NCBI RefSeq assembly: GCF_042701255.1 | Contig: NZ_CP170554.1 | Location: 3,782,001 to 3,846,000 of the forward strand | DNA length: 64,000 nt | From: Tahibacter sp042701255 | GTDB lineage: Bacteria; Pseudomonadota; Gammaproteobacteria; Xanthomonadales; Rhodanobacteraceae | Direction: 5' to 3' | Shown here: piece by piece, positions 39,431-49,018 of the stretch | Numbering within the stretch: the first letter of the stretch is position 1 | Layout of the letters: each line of letters opens with the position of its first letter | Position numbers and translations under genes: made by a program | Notes under the pieces: generated by a model | What the model saw: the letters and a program-made list of their open reading frames with translations, nothing else | Told to the model about the DNA's origin: nothing | The model's database searches: none

Positions 39431-42210
39431 ATGAAGCTCACCCGTTTCCTGTTCAAACCCCGCTGGCAGAGCAAGGATGTCGCGACGCGTCGCGGCGCCG
39501 TCTCCGAACTCAACGACGCCGAGCTCGTCGCCGCGCTGCCGTCCATCGCGCGCAACGACACCGACGCCGGCGTGCGCCTCGCGGCGCTGCGCCGGATCAA
39601 TCAATACGAAGCCTGGCGCGAGCGTTCCACCGCCGATGCGGACAGCCAGGTGCGCGAAGTCGCGCGCGCGGCCTACATCGCGATGCTGACCGGCACCAGC
39701 GCCGGGCTGCCGCCGCTGGATCGGCGCATCGCCGAGCTGGACACCCTGGCCGGCGACGAGATCGAACGCATCGTCACGCACGGGTCGGACCCGGCGCTGC
39801 GTTCGGCGGCGCTCGAACGCGCGACGCGACCCAGCCTGCTGGCCGAAGTCGCGGCCAGCGATTCCGATCCCAAGCTGCGTCTGGTCGCGCTGTCGCGGAT
39901 CACCGATGCCGACGCGCTGGCGCGCGTGGCCGAACGCACGCGCAAGACCGACAAGGTCGTCAGCCGTCTCGCGCGCGACCGCGCCGAAGCCGCGCGCATC
40001 GCCGCCGGCGACGCGGACACGATCCTCGCGCGTGCGCGCCAGCTCTGCGAGCGCATCGATGCGCTGCTGCAGCGACCGCGCAGCGAACGCCCCGATGAAC
40101 TCGCCGCGCTCGATCAGGCCTGGGCCGCGCTGGACGGCAAGGCGCCGCGCCAGTTCGCCGAACGTTTCGAATCCACGCGCACCTTCCTGCGCAACGACAC
40201 CGAGGAAGCCGCCGCCGAACGCACGCGCCTGCGCGAGCTGCGCGCACGCATCGAGCTCGCGCTGTCCTCCGGCGACGGCGATCCGGCGGCGATCGAAGCG
40301 CTCGCGCGCGACGCCGGCCGCAGCGTCGCCGACAGCCGCCACGAACTGCCCGAACGCGAGCGCGTCGAAGCGCTGCTCGTGCAGCTCACGCAGCGCATCG
40401 CCCAGCGCGCCGTGCAGGCGCGCGCCGCGGCCGAAACCGCGGCGACCGAGGCCGAGGACGCCGAAACCCGGCGCGAAGCCGCACTCGAGGCAATCGCCGC
40501 GCAGGCGCGTTTCGACGCCGCACTGGAACGCGCCCAGGCCGACAAGGAAAAGCAGCGCGAGCAGCACCAGGCGCTGCGCCGCGATCTCGACAATCTCGTC
40601 ATCGAGCTGGAACAGCAGCTCGAAGCCGGCGACCTCGGCCATGCGCTGACCACGCATGCGCGCGTCACCAATCTGCTCGAAGGCCTGCCGACGCTCGCGC
40701 GCCACGACAAGCGGCTGCTCAATGCCGAGGCACGTCTCGGCGAACTCAAACGCTGGCAGCGCTGGTCCGGCAACGAACGGCGCAAGCAGCTCTGCGAAGC
40801 GATCGAAGCCCTGCCTGCGCTGGGCCTGCATCCGGACGCGGTGGCCACGCGCGTGCGCGAAGCGCGCGCCGAATGGCAGCAGCTCGACACATTGGAAGGC
40901 GACAAGGAACCACGCGGCAGCCTCGGCCTGAGCCGACGCTTCCAGGCGCTGTGCGCGCAGGCGCTCAAACCGGCGCAGGGTTATTTCGCCAAGCGCGACG
41001 AGCTGCGCAAGAGCAATCAGGAATCGATCGAAACCTTGCTCGCGGCCGAGGAAGCCCAGGCCGTCGAAAGCGCGGATCTGCCGGCATTGACCGCGCAGCG
41101 CCGCCGCGTGGCCGACGCGCTGCGCGCGCTCGACGGCATCGATCCCGCGCGCGCGCAAGGCATTCGCGCAGCGTCTCAAGGATCTGCTCAAGCGCATCGA
41201 TCAGCGTCTGGACCAGCAGGCTGCCGACGTCGAAGCGGCCAAGCAGCGCCTGATCGCCGAAGCCGAACGACTGTCCACGTCCGCCGACGCGGCAGCGGCC
41301 GCGCGCGAGGTCCGTGATCTGCAGACGCGCTGGAAAGCCGCCGGCAACGGCCGGCGCCGCACCGACGAAGCGCAGTGGAAAGCGTTCCGCGGCCACTGCG
41401 ACGCGATCTTCGCGCGGCTCGACACGGCACGCCGCGAACGCGACGAAGCCGAGTCCGTCGCGCGCGCCCAGGCCGAAGCCCTGCTTGCCGAACTGGTCGA
41501 ACTCGCCGGCCTTGCGTCCGACGAACAGCCGGCGCGTCGCCGCGAACTCGAACAGCGCTGGAGTGCCGCCGACGTGCGCGACCGCGAACTGCAGCGCCGC
41601 TGGCAGCAGCAGCTCGATGCGCTCGACGCGCAGCAGGAACAGGTCCGCCGCCGGCGCCGCAACGCGGTGCTCGACGAGGCGATCGCCGGACTCGCGCTGT
41701 GCGAAGCGATCGAACTGGGTCAGCGCAACGCCGCCGACTGGCAGGCGTTGTCGCCGGGAAACCGGCGCGCTCGGCAAAGCCCTGCAGCAGCGTCATGCGG
41801 CTGCCATCGACGGCGCTGCCGCGACTGCCTCGCCCGTTTCGCCCGTTTCGTCCGATACGGCCGATCCGACCGGTTCGACTGAAACGCCGGCCAACAGCGA
41901 CAGCGTCGCTTCGCCCGCAGCCATACGCTCCGACGAAGACGCCGACGCCGCGCGTCGCGAACTGCTCGTGACCCTGGAATTCCTTGCCGCGGTCGAAACG
42001 CCGGCCGAGGACAAGGCGCGCCGCATGGACCTGCAGGTTGCGCGTCTGTCGCAGCGCATGAGCGGCGGCCAGCGCCGCAGCGCACGCGAGGAACTGACCG
42101 CGCTGCTGCAGCAGTGGATCGCGCTGGGTCCGCTGCCCGCGGCAACGGCTGCGAGCTGGCAGGCACGCTTCCGCCGCGCGTTCGACGCCGCACTGGCGCA
42201 GCTGGACTGA
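39431..42210 (+). pseudogene. DUF349 domain protein, frame broken twice
   Basis: Should be a 925-residue, highly charged, largely coiled-coil cytoplasmic protein with repeated DUF349 helices (LARAxQLCxRIDALL..., W-x-A, ..EWQQL). HEAT-like repeats fill the first ~170 residues. The first frame runs to about 41155 (ALRALDGIDPARA), then the match continues as KAFAQRLKDLLKRIDQRLDQQ in another frame (one extra base in a GC run), and after WQALSPG it shifts again (an extra A in GGGAAACC near 41758-41761) to TGALGKALQQRH... ending AALAQLD. Correcting two bases gives exactly 926 codons. Function unknown; family members are widespread in gammaproteobacteria. Confidence 0.85.
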
Positions 42211-42218
42211 GTCCATCG

Positions 42219-42900
42219 GACGATGCCGGGCGCATTGCCCGGCATCGTCGGCGATGCACTGACGTCGCTGACTTCGGCTTCAGGGTCTCGGTGCGGAAGA
42301 TCATCGACGTCGGTCGTGGAGAACGGCGACCAGCTCCCGCTCCTCCGGTGCAACTGGATCAAGCAACACCAGGCGATCCGGGCGCATTGCCCGGCATCTC
42401 CGCACCACATCGATGTCGTCGGCCTCGGCATCAGGGGTGCCGACGCGGAAGATCCTCGACGTCACTCGCAAAGAGCGGCGACCGCGGCTTCCGCCCCCGT
42501 ACAACGGGATCAAGCAACACCGGACGATCTGGGCGCATTGCCCAGCATCGTCCGTACCACATCGATGTCGGCGATCTCGGCATCAGGGTGCCGACGCGGA
42601 AGACCCCCGACGTCACTCGCAAAGAGCGGCGACCAGCCCACATTCCTGTGTAACTGGATCAAGCAACACCGAAGGATCCGGGCGCATTGCCGGGCATCCT
42701 CCGCACCACATCGATGTCGTCGACCTCGGCATCAGAGTGCCGACGCGGAAGATCCTCGATATCGGTTGCGAAGAACCGCGGCCGGCGCCCTGCTTCACCG
42801 ACGCAGCCGGACCAGGCAACACCGGATGACGTGCGGCGGATTGCACGACATCGCCAACACCGCATCGACATCGTCCACCTCGGTATCAGGGGTGCTTGCC
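42219..42900. repeat. Five-copy tandem array of a ~151-bp unit with a covarying hairpin
   Basis: Units are anchored on the hairpin loop GCATT at 42232, 42384, 42535, 42684 and 42838 (the last degenerate), spacings 152, 151, 149 and 154. Conserved blocks per unit include CACATCGATGTCG, CTCGGCATCAG, GCCGACGCGGAAGATC, CTCGCAAAGAGCGGCGACC and ACTGGATCAAGCAACACC. The hairpin of unit 1 is perfect over 13 bp (42219-42231 with 42237-42249); in units 3, 4 and 5 both arms differ yet still pair. Period is not a multiple of three and no frame is conserved, so it is non-coding. It fills the gap between the convergent DUF349 and comEC genes. Confidence 0.9.
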
Positions 42901-43009
42901 TGGCCCCCGCTCGACGTCGCTCACGACGAAACGTCGACACGATCAGCCTGTCCGGCGCTCCCGCTTGCGTAGTGCTTCGCGGAATCGAGGCTGTCGATGC
43001 GCAATCCGC

Positions 43010-45364
43010 CTACTCGTTCCAGTAGCGTCGCCGGTCGCGGCGGCAATGTTCGATCGCGCGCGGCGGTCCGCGCGCGGTGAAATGCAGGCGCAGGCAACCG
43101 GCTTCGGCCGTGTTGACCAATGGGATGCCGCGTTCGCGATAGCGCGCGACGACGTCGGCATGCGGGTGACCGAAACGACTGCGATAGCCGGCCGACACCA
43201 GCGCGAACTGCACCTGCAGGCCGTCGAGCAGGGCCGCGCTCGAGGCGGTCTTGCTGCCGTGATGCGGCACGACGAGCACCAGCGGCTCGCGGCCGGCCGC
43301 CGCGGCGACATCGGCTTCGACGCGCGCACTGATGTCGCCGGTCAGCAGCACTCGTGCGCTGCCGCTTTGCACCAGCAGCACGCAGGAACCGTCATTGTCG
43401 TCGCCGCGGAATCCGGCCGGCGGATGCAGCAGACGGAACTCCACACCGTCCCACTGCCAGGACTGTCCGGCCGCGCAGGCCTGCCCCTGTCCGCCGGCGA
43501 TGCGTGGATCGCCGCGCCACAGCGCGCGCGGCATCAGTCCGCGCCGCACCGCCTCCACGCCGCCGGCATGATCGAGATCGGCATGGCTGACGACGAGCGC
43601 ATCGAGCTCGCGCACGCCGAGCGCATGCACGGTCGGCACGACTACGGCCTCGCCGAGATCGAAGCCCGACGGATAGCGCGCACCGGTGTCGTAGAGCAAC
43701 GCGTGCTGAGCCGTGCGCACGAGCACGCTGAGCCCCTGGCCGACGTCGACGACGCAGAGCGCGAACTCGCCGGGTAGCGGGCGTGATGTCGCCGGCCAGA
43801 GCTGAGGCAGCAGTAACAGCAGGCCGAACCCGCGCAGCGGCACGCCGCGCGGCGCGAGCAGCCAGACGGCGCCGAGCGCGGCCAGCAGCAGGCCCGGCGG
43901 CGAGGCTTCGGCGAAATACCATTGGGCGAGCGGCCATTGCGCCTGCCAGCTCAGCAGCGACCACTGCGGCTGCAGCGCCCAGGCCGCGAGCTGCAGCAGC
44001 GCTTCGCCGAGCCAGGGCAACGGCAGCACGAGCAGCGCGCCGGCCAAGGTCAGCGGCACGACGACGAAGCTGATCCACGGCACGGCGACGAGATTGGCCA
44101 GCGGCCCGACCAGCGAAGCCTGACCGAAGAACGCGATCGTCAGCGGCAGCAGGCCGATGCTCATCGCGATCTGTGCCGGCACGAGCTCGCGCCACCAGGT
44201 CCGCGTGTTTGCCGTGTCCGACGCATAGACCAGCAGCGCGACGCCGGCGAACGACAGCCAGAAGCCGGCCGACAGGATCGCGAGCGGATCGACCGCAAGT
44301 ATTGCCGCGAGGGCCAGCGCCAATGCCTGCGGCACACTGAGCGCACGGCGCAGCAGGCGCGCCAGCGCGAGCACGATCAGCATCAGCAAGGTGCGCACGG
44401 TTGCGAGCTCGAAGCCGGCGAGCGCCGCGTAGCACGTGGCCGCCGCCAGCGCGACCGGCGCTTCGAGCAGCGGCGCCGGGCTGTGCAAGGTCACGCCGGG
44501 GCGGCGCCGCCAGAGCCCGCGCGCAATGGCACCACCGGCCAGAGCGAGCATGCCGACGTGGAAACCGGAAATCGCAATCAGGTGGCCGACGCCGGTCGCG
44601 CGCAATACCTGCCAATGCGTTTCGTCGAGGCCGCGCTGATCGCCGACCGCGAGCGCCCGCAGCAGCGGCGCCGCGGTCTCGCCGCTGAAGCGGCGGTCGA
44701 TCGCAGCGGCGATGCGCTCGCGCCAGGCATCGATGCAGAACGCCGCGACGCCGAGCTCGCGCGCCGTCGCTTCCTCGCGCACGTAGCCGGTCGCGACGAG
44801 ACCGCGCTGCAGCGCCAGCCGCTCCACGTCGACGCCGCCGGGATTGCTGCCGCCGCGCGGCCGCTTCAGGCGCAGCCGCAGCTGCCAGCCCGAACAGGGA
44901 CGCAACACCGGCGGCGTGCCGTACCAGGCTGCGCGTACGCGGCCGCGCAAGGCGACCGGATGGCCGTCGTGCTGCGCCGAATCGACCTGCAGATCCAGCA
45001 GCGTCGCCTCCCCTCGGCGCGCCGGCAATCCGACCAGCCGCGCCTGCACGTCGAGATCCACACCTTCGAGCGATCGCGGCAGGCGCTGCTGCAAAGCCAG
45101 TTCCGCGCGCCAGCCGAACCAGCCTGCGCCGAGCAGCAGCAAGGCGATCCAGCGCAGCGGCGGCCAACGCCACAGGGCTGCCGCGACGCCGATCGCGCAC
45201 AGGCAGCTCCAGGCCGGCGGCAGCTGCGCGAGCGTCTGCGGGATCAGCGCGCCGGCCAGCACGGTCGCGACGGCAATCGGTTCCAGCCGTGGCCCGCGAA
45301 GCGCCCTCAGTGCAGCGACGGCGGCGGCGACGGCATTGGCAACTATGGCGACGATCGAACCCAT
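43010..45364 (-). CDS. comEC: DNA internalization-related competence protein ComEC/Rec2
   Basis: 784 residues from ATG 45364. Inner-membrane channel for incoming single-stranded DNA in natural transformation. Order of parts: N-terminal membrane helices and DUF4131 (OB-like) region to about 190; competence domain with ~8 helices and HLIAISGFHVGMLA; C-terminal metallo-beta-lactamase-like domain with VVDVGQGLSVLV, VVSHADLDHAGG and VPHHGSKTAS. An open frame continues upstream into a 7-bp repeat array and was not used as start. Confidence 0.96.
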   Translation of the reverse strand: MGSIVAIVANAVAAAVAALRALRGPRLEPIAVATVLAGALIPQTLAQLPPAWSCLCAIGVAAALWRWPPLRWIALLLLGAGWFGWRAELALQQRLPRSLEGVDLDVQARLVGLPARRGEATLLDLQVDSAQHDGHPVALRGRVRAAWYGTPPVLRPCSGWQLRLRLKRPRGGSNPGGVDVERLALQRGLVATGYVREEATARELGVAAFCIDAWRERIAAAIDRRFSGETAAPLLRALAVGDQRGLDETHWQVLRATGVGHLIAISGFHVGMLALAGGAIARGLWRRRPGVTLHSPAPLLEAPVALAAATCYAALAGFELATVRTLLMLIVLALARLLRRALSVPQALALALAAILAVDPLAILSAGFWLSFAGVALLVYASDTANTRTWWRELVPAQIAMSIGLLPLTIAFFGQASLVGPLANLVAVPWISFVVVPLTLAGALLVLPLPWLGEALLQLAAWALQPQWSLLSWQAQWPLAQWYFAEASPPGLLLAALGAVWLLAPRGVPLRGFGLLLLLPQLWPATSRPLPGEFALCVVDVGQGLSVLVRTAQHALLYDTGARYPSGFDLGEAVVVPTVHALGVRELDALVVSHADLDHAGGVEAVRRGLMPRALWRGDPRIAGGQGQACAAGQSWQWDGVEFRLLHPPAGFRGDDNDGSCVLLVQSGSARVLLTGDISARVEADVAAAAGREPLVLVVPHHGSKTASSAALLDGLQVQFALVSAGYRSRFGHPHADVVARYRERGIPLVNTAEAGCLRLHFTARGPPRAIEHCRRDRRRYWNE

Positions 45365-45474
45365 GAGCCCCGGTCCGTGGAGTCGTCGACAGCGTGCCCC
45401 CTCCGCGGCAACGACGGCAGCGGCGAATCGCGCGCGGACCCGTCGGAATTTTCCGGTTCGGCTGCCGCTGCCGC

Positions 45475-45523
45475 GGGAATCGGGAATCGGGAATCGGGAA
45501 TCGGGAATCGGGAATCGGGAATG
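45475..45523 (+). repeat. 7-bp tandem repeat, seven copies
   Basis: Six copies of GGGAATC and one GGGAATG, end to end. It lies 111 bp upstream of comEC (which reads the other way). The reverse-complement version of the same 7-mer forms a larger array at 45666, with about 140 bp between them, so the pair makes an inverted arrangement like that at 30636-30822. Confidence 0.95.
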
Positions 45524-45665
45524 GTAAAACCGCACAGCGAAGACGCGTTCCGCTGCCCTCCAGCCCGCTGGACGTTCGGAGTTGCCGGAACCGGCGGTTC
45601 CTAGCGGCGATTTCCTCACCCGCCGAGTAGGAGGCTTTTCTCACCTCGCTAAAACGACCTTCGAT

Positions 45666-45845
45666 CCCGACTCCCGACTCCCGACTCCCGACTCCCGACT
45701 CCCGATTCCCGATTCCCGATTCCCGATTCCCGATTCCCGATTCCCGATTCCCGACTCCCGACTCCCGACTCCCGACTCCCGACTCCCGACTCCCGACTCC
45801 CGACTCCCGATTCCCGATTCCCGATTCCCGATTCCCGATTCCCGA
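45666..45845 (+). repeat. 7-bp satellite of 25 copies in alternating C/T blocks
   Basis: 25 perfect head-to-tail units CCCGA(C/T)T from 45666 to 45840. The variable base is not random: five CCCGACT, seven CCCGATT, eight CCCGACT, five CCCGATT. The block pattern points to growth by duplication of multi-unit segments. Because 21 bp encode seven residues, both strands stay open in all frames and give repetitive PDSRLPT- or RESGIGN-like translations that should not be taken as proteins. Confidence 0.96.
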
Positions 45846-45939
45846 CAACACGACCTGCCGCTTGAGCCCGGCCGATAAACACGCTATGAACCAAAGTTGC
45901 CAGCCGTCCGGGCTGGTCCCCGATGACGAGGAAGGTGCT

Positions 45940-46857
45940 ATGCATGCATTGAAGCTTGTCGGAATGATTCTCGCCGGCCTGGCGGCGCTGCCCGCCGTCG
46001 CGGCGGACGACGGTACGCAGGACTGCGCCGCCTGGAAGAACAGCCTCAAGCGCGAGCCCGCGTGGTATTCGGAAAAGTGCCTGGGCCATGCCTACGGCGC
46101 GCTGAGCCCGAAGGACGCACAGGCCGCGGCACTGCCGAAGAACCTCGGCGACACGACCTATCAGTTCAACATGCGCGGCACCGGCACCGGCGCCGACTCG
46201 CTGCAGTCCTTCGTGCTGCCCAACGCGGGTACCGCCACGATCATCGGACCACAGACCGGCAATCTGTACGGCCTCGAATACGACAACGTCGCCGGCCGCA
46301 TCTACGCCGTCAGTGACCTGTTCGGGTTCGGCGAATTGAACAAGACCACCGGCGTATTCACGTCCACCGTGACGATCACCGGCACGGCGGCGGGCCAGTC
46401 GGTCACCGGCCTGGCGTTCCAGACGCCTTCCTCGCCGTACTACCTGTCGACCTCCGACGGCACGGATTCGCAGATCTACACGTTCAACCCGACCACCGGC
46501 GTCGCCACGCTGGTCGGCAATACCGGCACGCCGCTGATGATCGACATCGCGATCAACGCGTCGGGCCAGATGTACGGCCACGACATCGGCACCGACAGCA
46601 TCTATTCGATCAATACCTCGACCGGCGTGGCCACCCTGATCGGTGCCACCGGCGTCGCCGCGAACTTCGCCCAGGGCATCGAGTTCGACAAGTCCACGGG
46701 CGTGCTCTACGCCTGGATCTACGAGGGCGGCGGCGTCAACCGCTTCGCGACGATCAATCTGACCACCGGCGCCGCGACCACGGTCGCCACGCCGCTGGCC
46801 GGCGAGTACGAAGGTGCCACCACGCCGGTGTCGCTGCAGTCGTTCTCGGTCGACTGA
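45940..46857 (+). CDS. Secreted beta-propeller-like protein with C-terminal LQSFSVD tail
   Basis: 305 residues. ATG 45940 has GAGGAAGG six bases upstream and opens a signal peptide (MHALKLVGMILAGLAALPAVAAD); in-frame codons further upstream lack these. After a Cys-containing leader (QDCAAWKNS, SEKCLGHAYG) the protein has about five repeats of the kind NLYGLEYDNVAGRIYAVSD and QIYTFNPTTGVATLVGN, the pattern of DUF4394/NHL-like beta-propellers. It ends TTPVSLQSFSVD, the same tail as the secreted protein at 12240. Function unknown. Confidence 0.78.
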   Translation: MHALKLVGMILAGLAALPAVAADDGTQDCAAWKNSLKREPAWYSEKCLGHAYGALSPKDAQAAALPKNLGDTTYQFNMRGTGTGADSLQSFVLPNAGTATIIGPQTGNLYGLEYDNVAGRIYAVSDLFGFGELNKTTGVFTSTVTITGTAAGQSVTGLAFQTPSSPYYLSTSDGTDSQIYTFNPTTGVATLVGNTGTPLMIDIAINASGQMYGHDIGTDSIYSINTSTGVATLIGATGVAANFAQGIEFDKSTGVLYAWIYEGGGVNRFATINLTTGAATTVATPLAGEYEGATTPVSLQSFSVD

Positions 46858-46947
46858 GCACGGGCCGACCGGACGACGCATCGCCTTCCGTCCGGTTCAG
46901 GCATGACCCACACAGCGTCCCGGCGCCGCCGGCGTCGGGACGCCGCT

Positions 46948-47646
46948 TCAGCTCCGGTCCGGCGCGACGAGCTTGCCGCCGTGCAGTTCGAGCACGCGGT
47001 CCATGCGCCGGGCCAGGCCGCGGTCGTGGGTCACGAGCACGAAGCTCGTACCGACTTCGCGGTTGAGCTCGAGCATCAGCGCGTAGACCTGCGCCGCGTT
47101 CTTCTCGTCGAGATTGCCGGTCGGCTCGTCGCCGAGCACGCAGGCCGGACGCGTGACGAGCGCGCGAGCGACGGCGCAGCGCTGGCGCTCACCGCCGGAC
47201 ATTTCTCCGGGCTTGTGCTCCAGGCGCTGGCCCAGGCCCACGCGCGCGAGCAGGTCGGCCGCTTCGCGGCGCGCCTGCGCGACCGGCGTGCCGCGGATCA
47301 GCAGCGGCATGCAGACGTTTTCCAGCGCGGTGAATTCCGGCAGCAGGTGGTGGAACTGGTAGATGAAGCCGAGCGACTGATTGCGCAGCACGCCGCGCTC
47401 GCGGTCGGACAGATCCGACATGCGCCGGCCGGCCACGTCGATCTCGCCGCTGCTCGGCGTGTCGAGACCGCCGAGAATGTGCAGCAGGGTGCTCTTGCCC
47501 GAGCCCGAGGCGCCGACGATGGCCAGGGTCTCGCCGCGGCCGACGGCGAAGTCCACGCCGGCCAGCACCTCGGTGCGCAGGCTGCCTTCCTGATAGGTCT
47601 TGGCGACCTGGGTCGCGCGCAGGACCACGGTGTCGGATGCGCTCAT
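46948..47646 (-). CDS. lolD: Lipoprotein-releasing system ATP-binding protein LolD
   Basis: 232 residues. ABC ATPase powering transfer of outer-membrane lipoproteins from the inner membrane to LolA. Walker A GASGSGKST (from G45), signature LSGG-type MSGGERQR, Walker B CVLGDEPTGNLD, and the YQFHHLLPEFTALENV region typical of LolD/MacB ATPases. Seven bp downstream of the lolC stop; last gene of the long sdh-lol run. Confidence 0.95.
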   Translation of the reverse strand: MSASDTVVLRATQVAKTYQEGSLRTEVLAGVDFAVGRGETLAIVGASGSGKSTLLHILGGLDTPSSGEIDVAGRRMSDLSDRERGVLRNQSLGFIYQFHHLLPEFTALENVCMPLLIRGTPVAQARREAADLLARVGLGQRLEHKPGEMSGGERQRCAVARALVTRPACVLGDEPTGNLDEKNAAQVYALMLELNREVGTSFVLVTHDRGLARRMDRVLELHGGKLVAPDRS

Positions 47647-47653
47647 CGCGTTC

Positions 47654-48895
47654 TCACTGATAGCGCAGCGCCGCGGCGGGCTGCGTGCGCGCGGCGCGCC
47701 AGGCCGGATAGATCGTCGCGACCAGCGAGAACGCGAAGCCGAGCAGCGCGATCAGGCCCACGTCGCTCCACTGCATGTCCGACGGCAGGTCGCTGATGTA
47801 GTAGACGTCCGACGGCAGCACCGAGATGTCGAAGGTCTTCTCGATGAACTTGACGATGCCCTCGAGATTCAGCGCGAGCACGACGCCTAGCAAGGTCCCT
47901 ATCGCGATGCCGATCACGCCGACGACCACGCCCTGCACCATGAATACGCCCATGATGCTGCGCGGACTCGCACCTAGGGTGCGCAGGATCGCGATGTCGG
48001 CCTGCTTGTCCTGCACCAGCATGACCAGGGTCGAGACGAGGTTGAACGCGGCGACCGCGACGATCAGCGAGAGGATCATGAACATCACGCGCTTCTCCAT
48101 GGCGATGGCCTTGAAGAAGTTCGCATGCCCCTGCATCCAGTCGCGCACGCGGTAGAAGCTGCCGAGTTCCTGCGACAGGTCGCGCGCGACCGTGAACGCA
48201 CGGAACAGGTCGTCGAGCTTCAGGCGCAGACCGTCGGGACCGTCGACCTGGTACAGCCGTTCGGCATCCTGCAGATGCACGATGGCCAGACCCGCGTCGT
48301 ACTCCTCCATGCCGATCTCGAAGATGCCGACGACGGTGAAGCGCTTGAGCCGCGGCACCGCGCCGACCGGCGTGGCGCGGATCTCCGGCGCATAGACCAC
48401 GACCTGATCGCCGACGTCGACGCCGAGCTTGTAGGACAACTCGCGGCCGAGCACGATGCCGAAGCCGCCGGCGACGAGATCGTCGATCGAGCCGGCCTTC
48501 ATCTTGCGGTGGACTTCGGAAACCTTGGGCTCTTCCTGCGGCAGCACGCCGCGGACGATGGCGCCGCCGACGCGGCTGCCCTGCAGCATGGCTTCGCGCT
48601 CGATGAACGGCGCGGCGCCGAGCACGTGCGTATTGGCCTCGGCTTTTTTCTGCGCATCGGCCCAGTCGTGCATGCTGCCGTCGACGCTGCTGATCGTCGC
48701 GTGCGAGACCATGCCGAGGATGCGCGTGCGCAGCTCGTTGTCGAAGCCGTTCATGACCGAGATCACGACGATCAGCGCGGTGACGCCGAGCGCGATGCCG
48801 GCCATCGACACCAGCGAAATGAACGAGATGAAATGATTGCGGCGTTTGGCCCGCGTATAGCGCAGGCCGATGAACAGCTCTAACGGTCGGAACAT
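47654..48895 (-). CDS. lolC: Lipoprotein-releasing ABC transporter permease (LolC/E type)
   Basis: 413 residues, four membrane helices with a large periplasmic MacB-type domain between helices 1 and 2 and an FtsX fold at the C-terminus (IAILRTLGASPRSIMGVFMVQG). The start MFRPLELFIGLRYTRAKRRNHFISFISLVSMAGIALGV is the canonical LolC/E beginning. Only one permease gene is present, so the transporter is probably a LolF-like homodimer or the second gene is elsewhere; lolC is used as a working symbol. Confidence 0.92.
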   Translation of the reverse strand: MFRPLELFIGLRYTRAKRRNHFISFISLVSMAGIALGVTALIVVISVMNGFDNELRTRILGMVSHATISSVDGSMHDWADAQKKAEANTHVLGAAPFIEREAMLQGSRVGGAIVRGVLPQEEPKVSEVHRKMKAGSIDDLVAGGFGIVLGRELSYKLGVDVGDQVVVYAPEIRATPVGAVPRLKRFTVVGIFEIGMEEYDAGLAIVHLQDAERLYQVDGPDGLRLKLDDLFRAFTVARDLSQELGSFYRVRDWMQGHANFFKAIAMEKRVMFMILSLIVAVAAFNLVSTLVMLVQDKQADIAILRTLGASPRSIMGVFMVQGVVVGVIGIAIGTLLGVVLALNLEGIVKFIEKTFDISVLPSDVYYISDLPSDMQWSDVGLIALLGFAFSLVATIYPAWRAARTQPAAALRYQ

Positions 48896-48957
48896 GGCCG
48901 TGGGTCGCAATCCTTGGGAACGGGGTTCAGACCGGAGAACCGCGCGAGAGTGCAATA

Positions 48958-49018
48958 CGCGCCGCGGCCGCGCAAGGCGCCGCGGGCGCGGCCGCGCAAG
49001 GCGCCGCGGGCGCGGCGT
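48958..49018. repeat. GC-only direct repeats between ygfX and lolC
   Basis: About two and a half copies of a 24-bp unit built on GGCGCCGCGGGCGCGGCC then GCGCAA. The stretch is almost entirely G and C and contains overlapping palindromes (GGCGCC, CCGCGG, CGGCCG). It separates the sdh block from the lol genes. Confidence 0.75.

Noticed and set aside
38976..39431. 151-codon open frame between the traB-like and DUF349 genes
   Set aside because: Arg/Ala-rich, no ribosome-binding site, no domain pattern; probably chance in high-GC DNA.
41314..41750. First part of the plus-strand open frame 41314-42210 as a separate gene
   Set aside because: Until about 41758 it is out of frame with the DUF349 protein; only its last ~150 residues are real and belong to that gene after the second indel.
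42219..42900. Could the ~151-bp array be a CRISPR or coding repeat?
   Set aside because: Sequence between hairpins is repeated rather than unique, there are no cas genes, and unit lengths (152, 151, 149, 154) break any reading frame.
45666..45845. Could the array be CRISPR?
   Set aside because: No spacers of 30-40 bp, unit is only 7 bp, and no cas genes are present.
45582..45878. Open frame giving a PDSRLPT-type repetitive protein over the 7-bp array
   Set aside because: A 7-bp repeat without stops is open in all frames; translation repeats every seven residues, and there is no ribosome-binding site or conserved domain.
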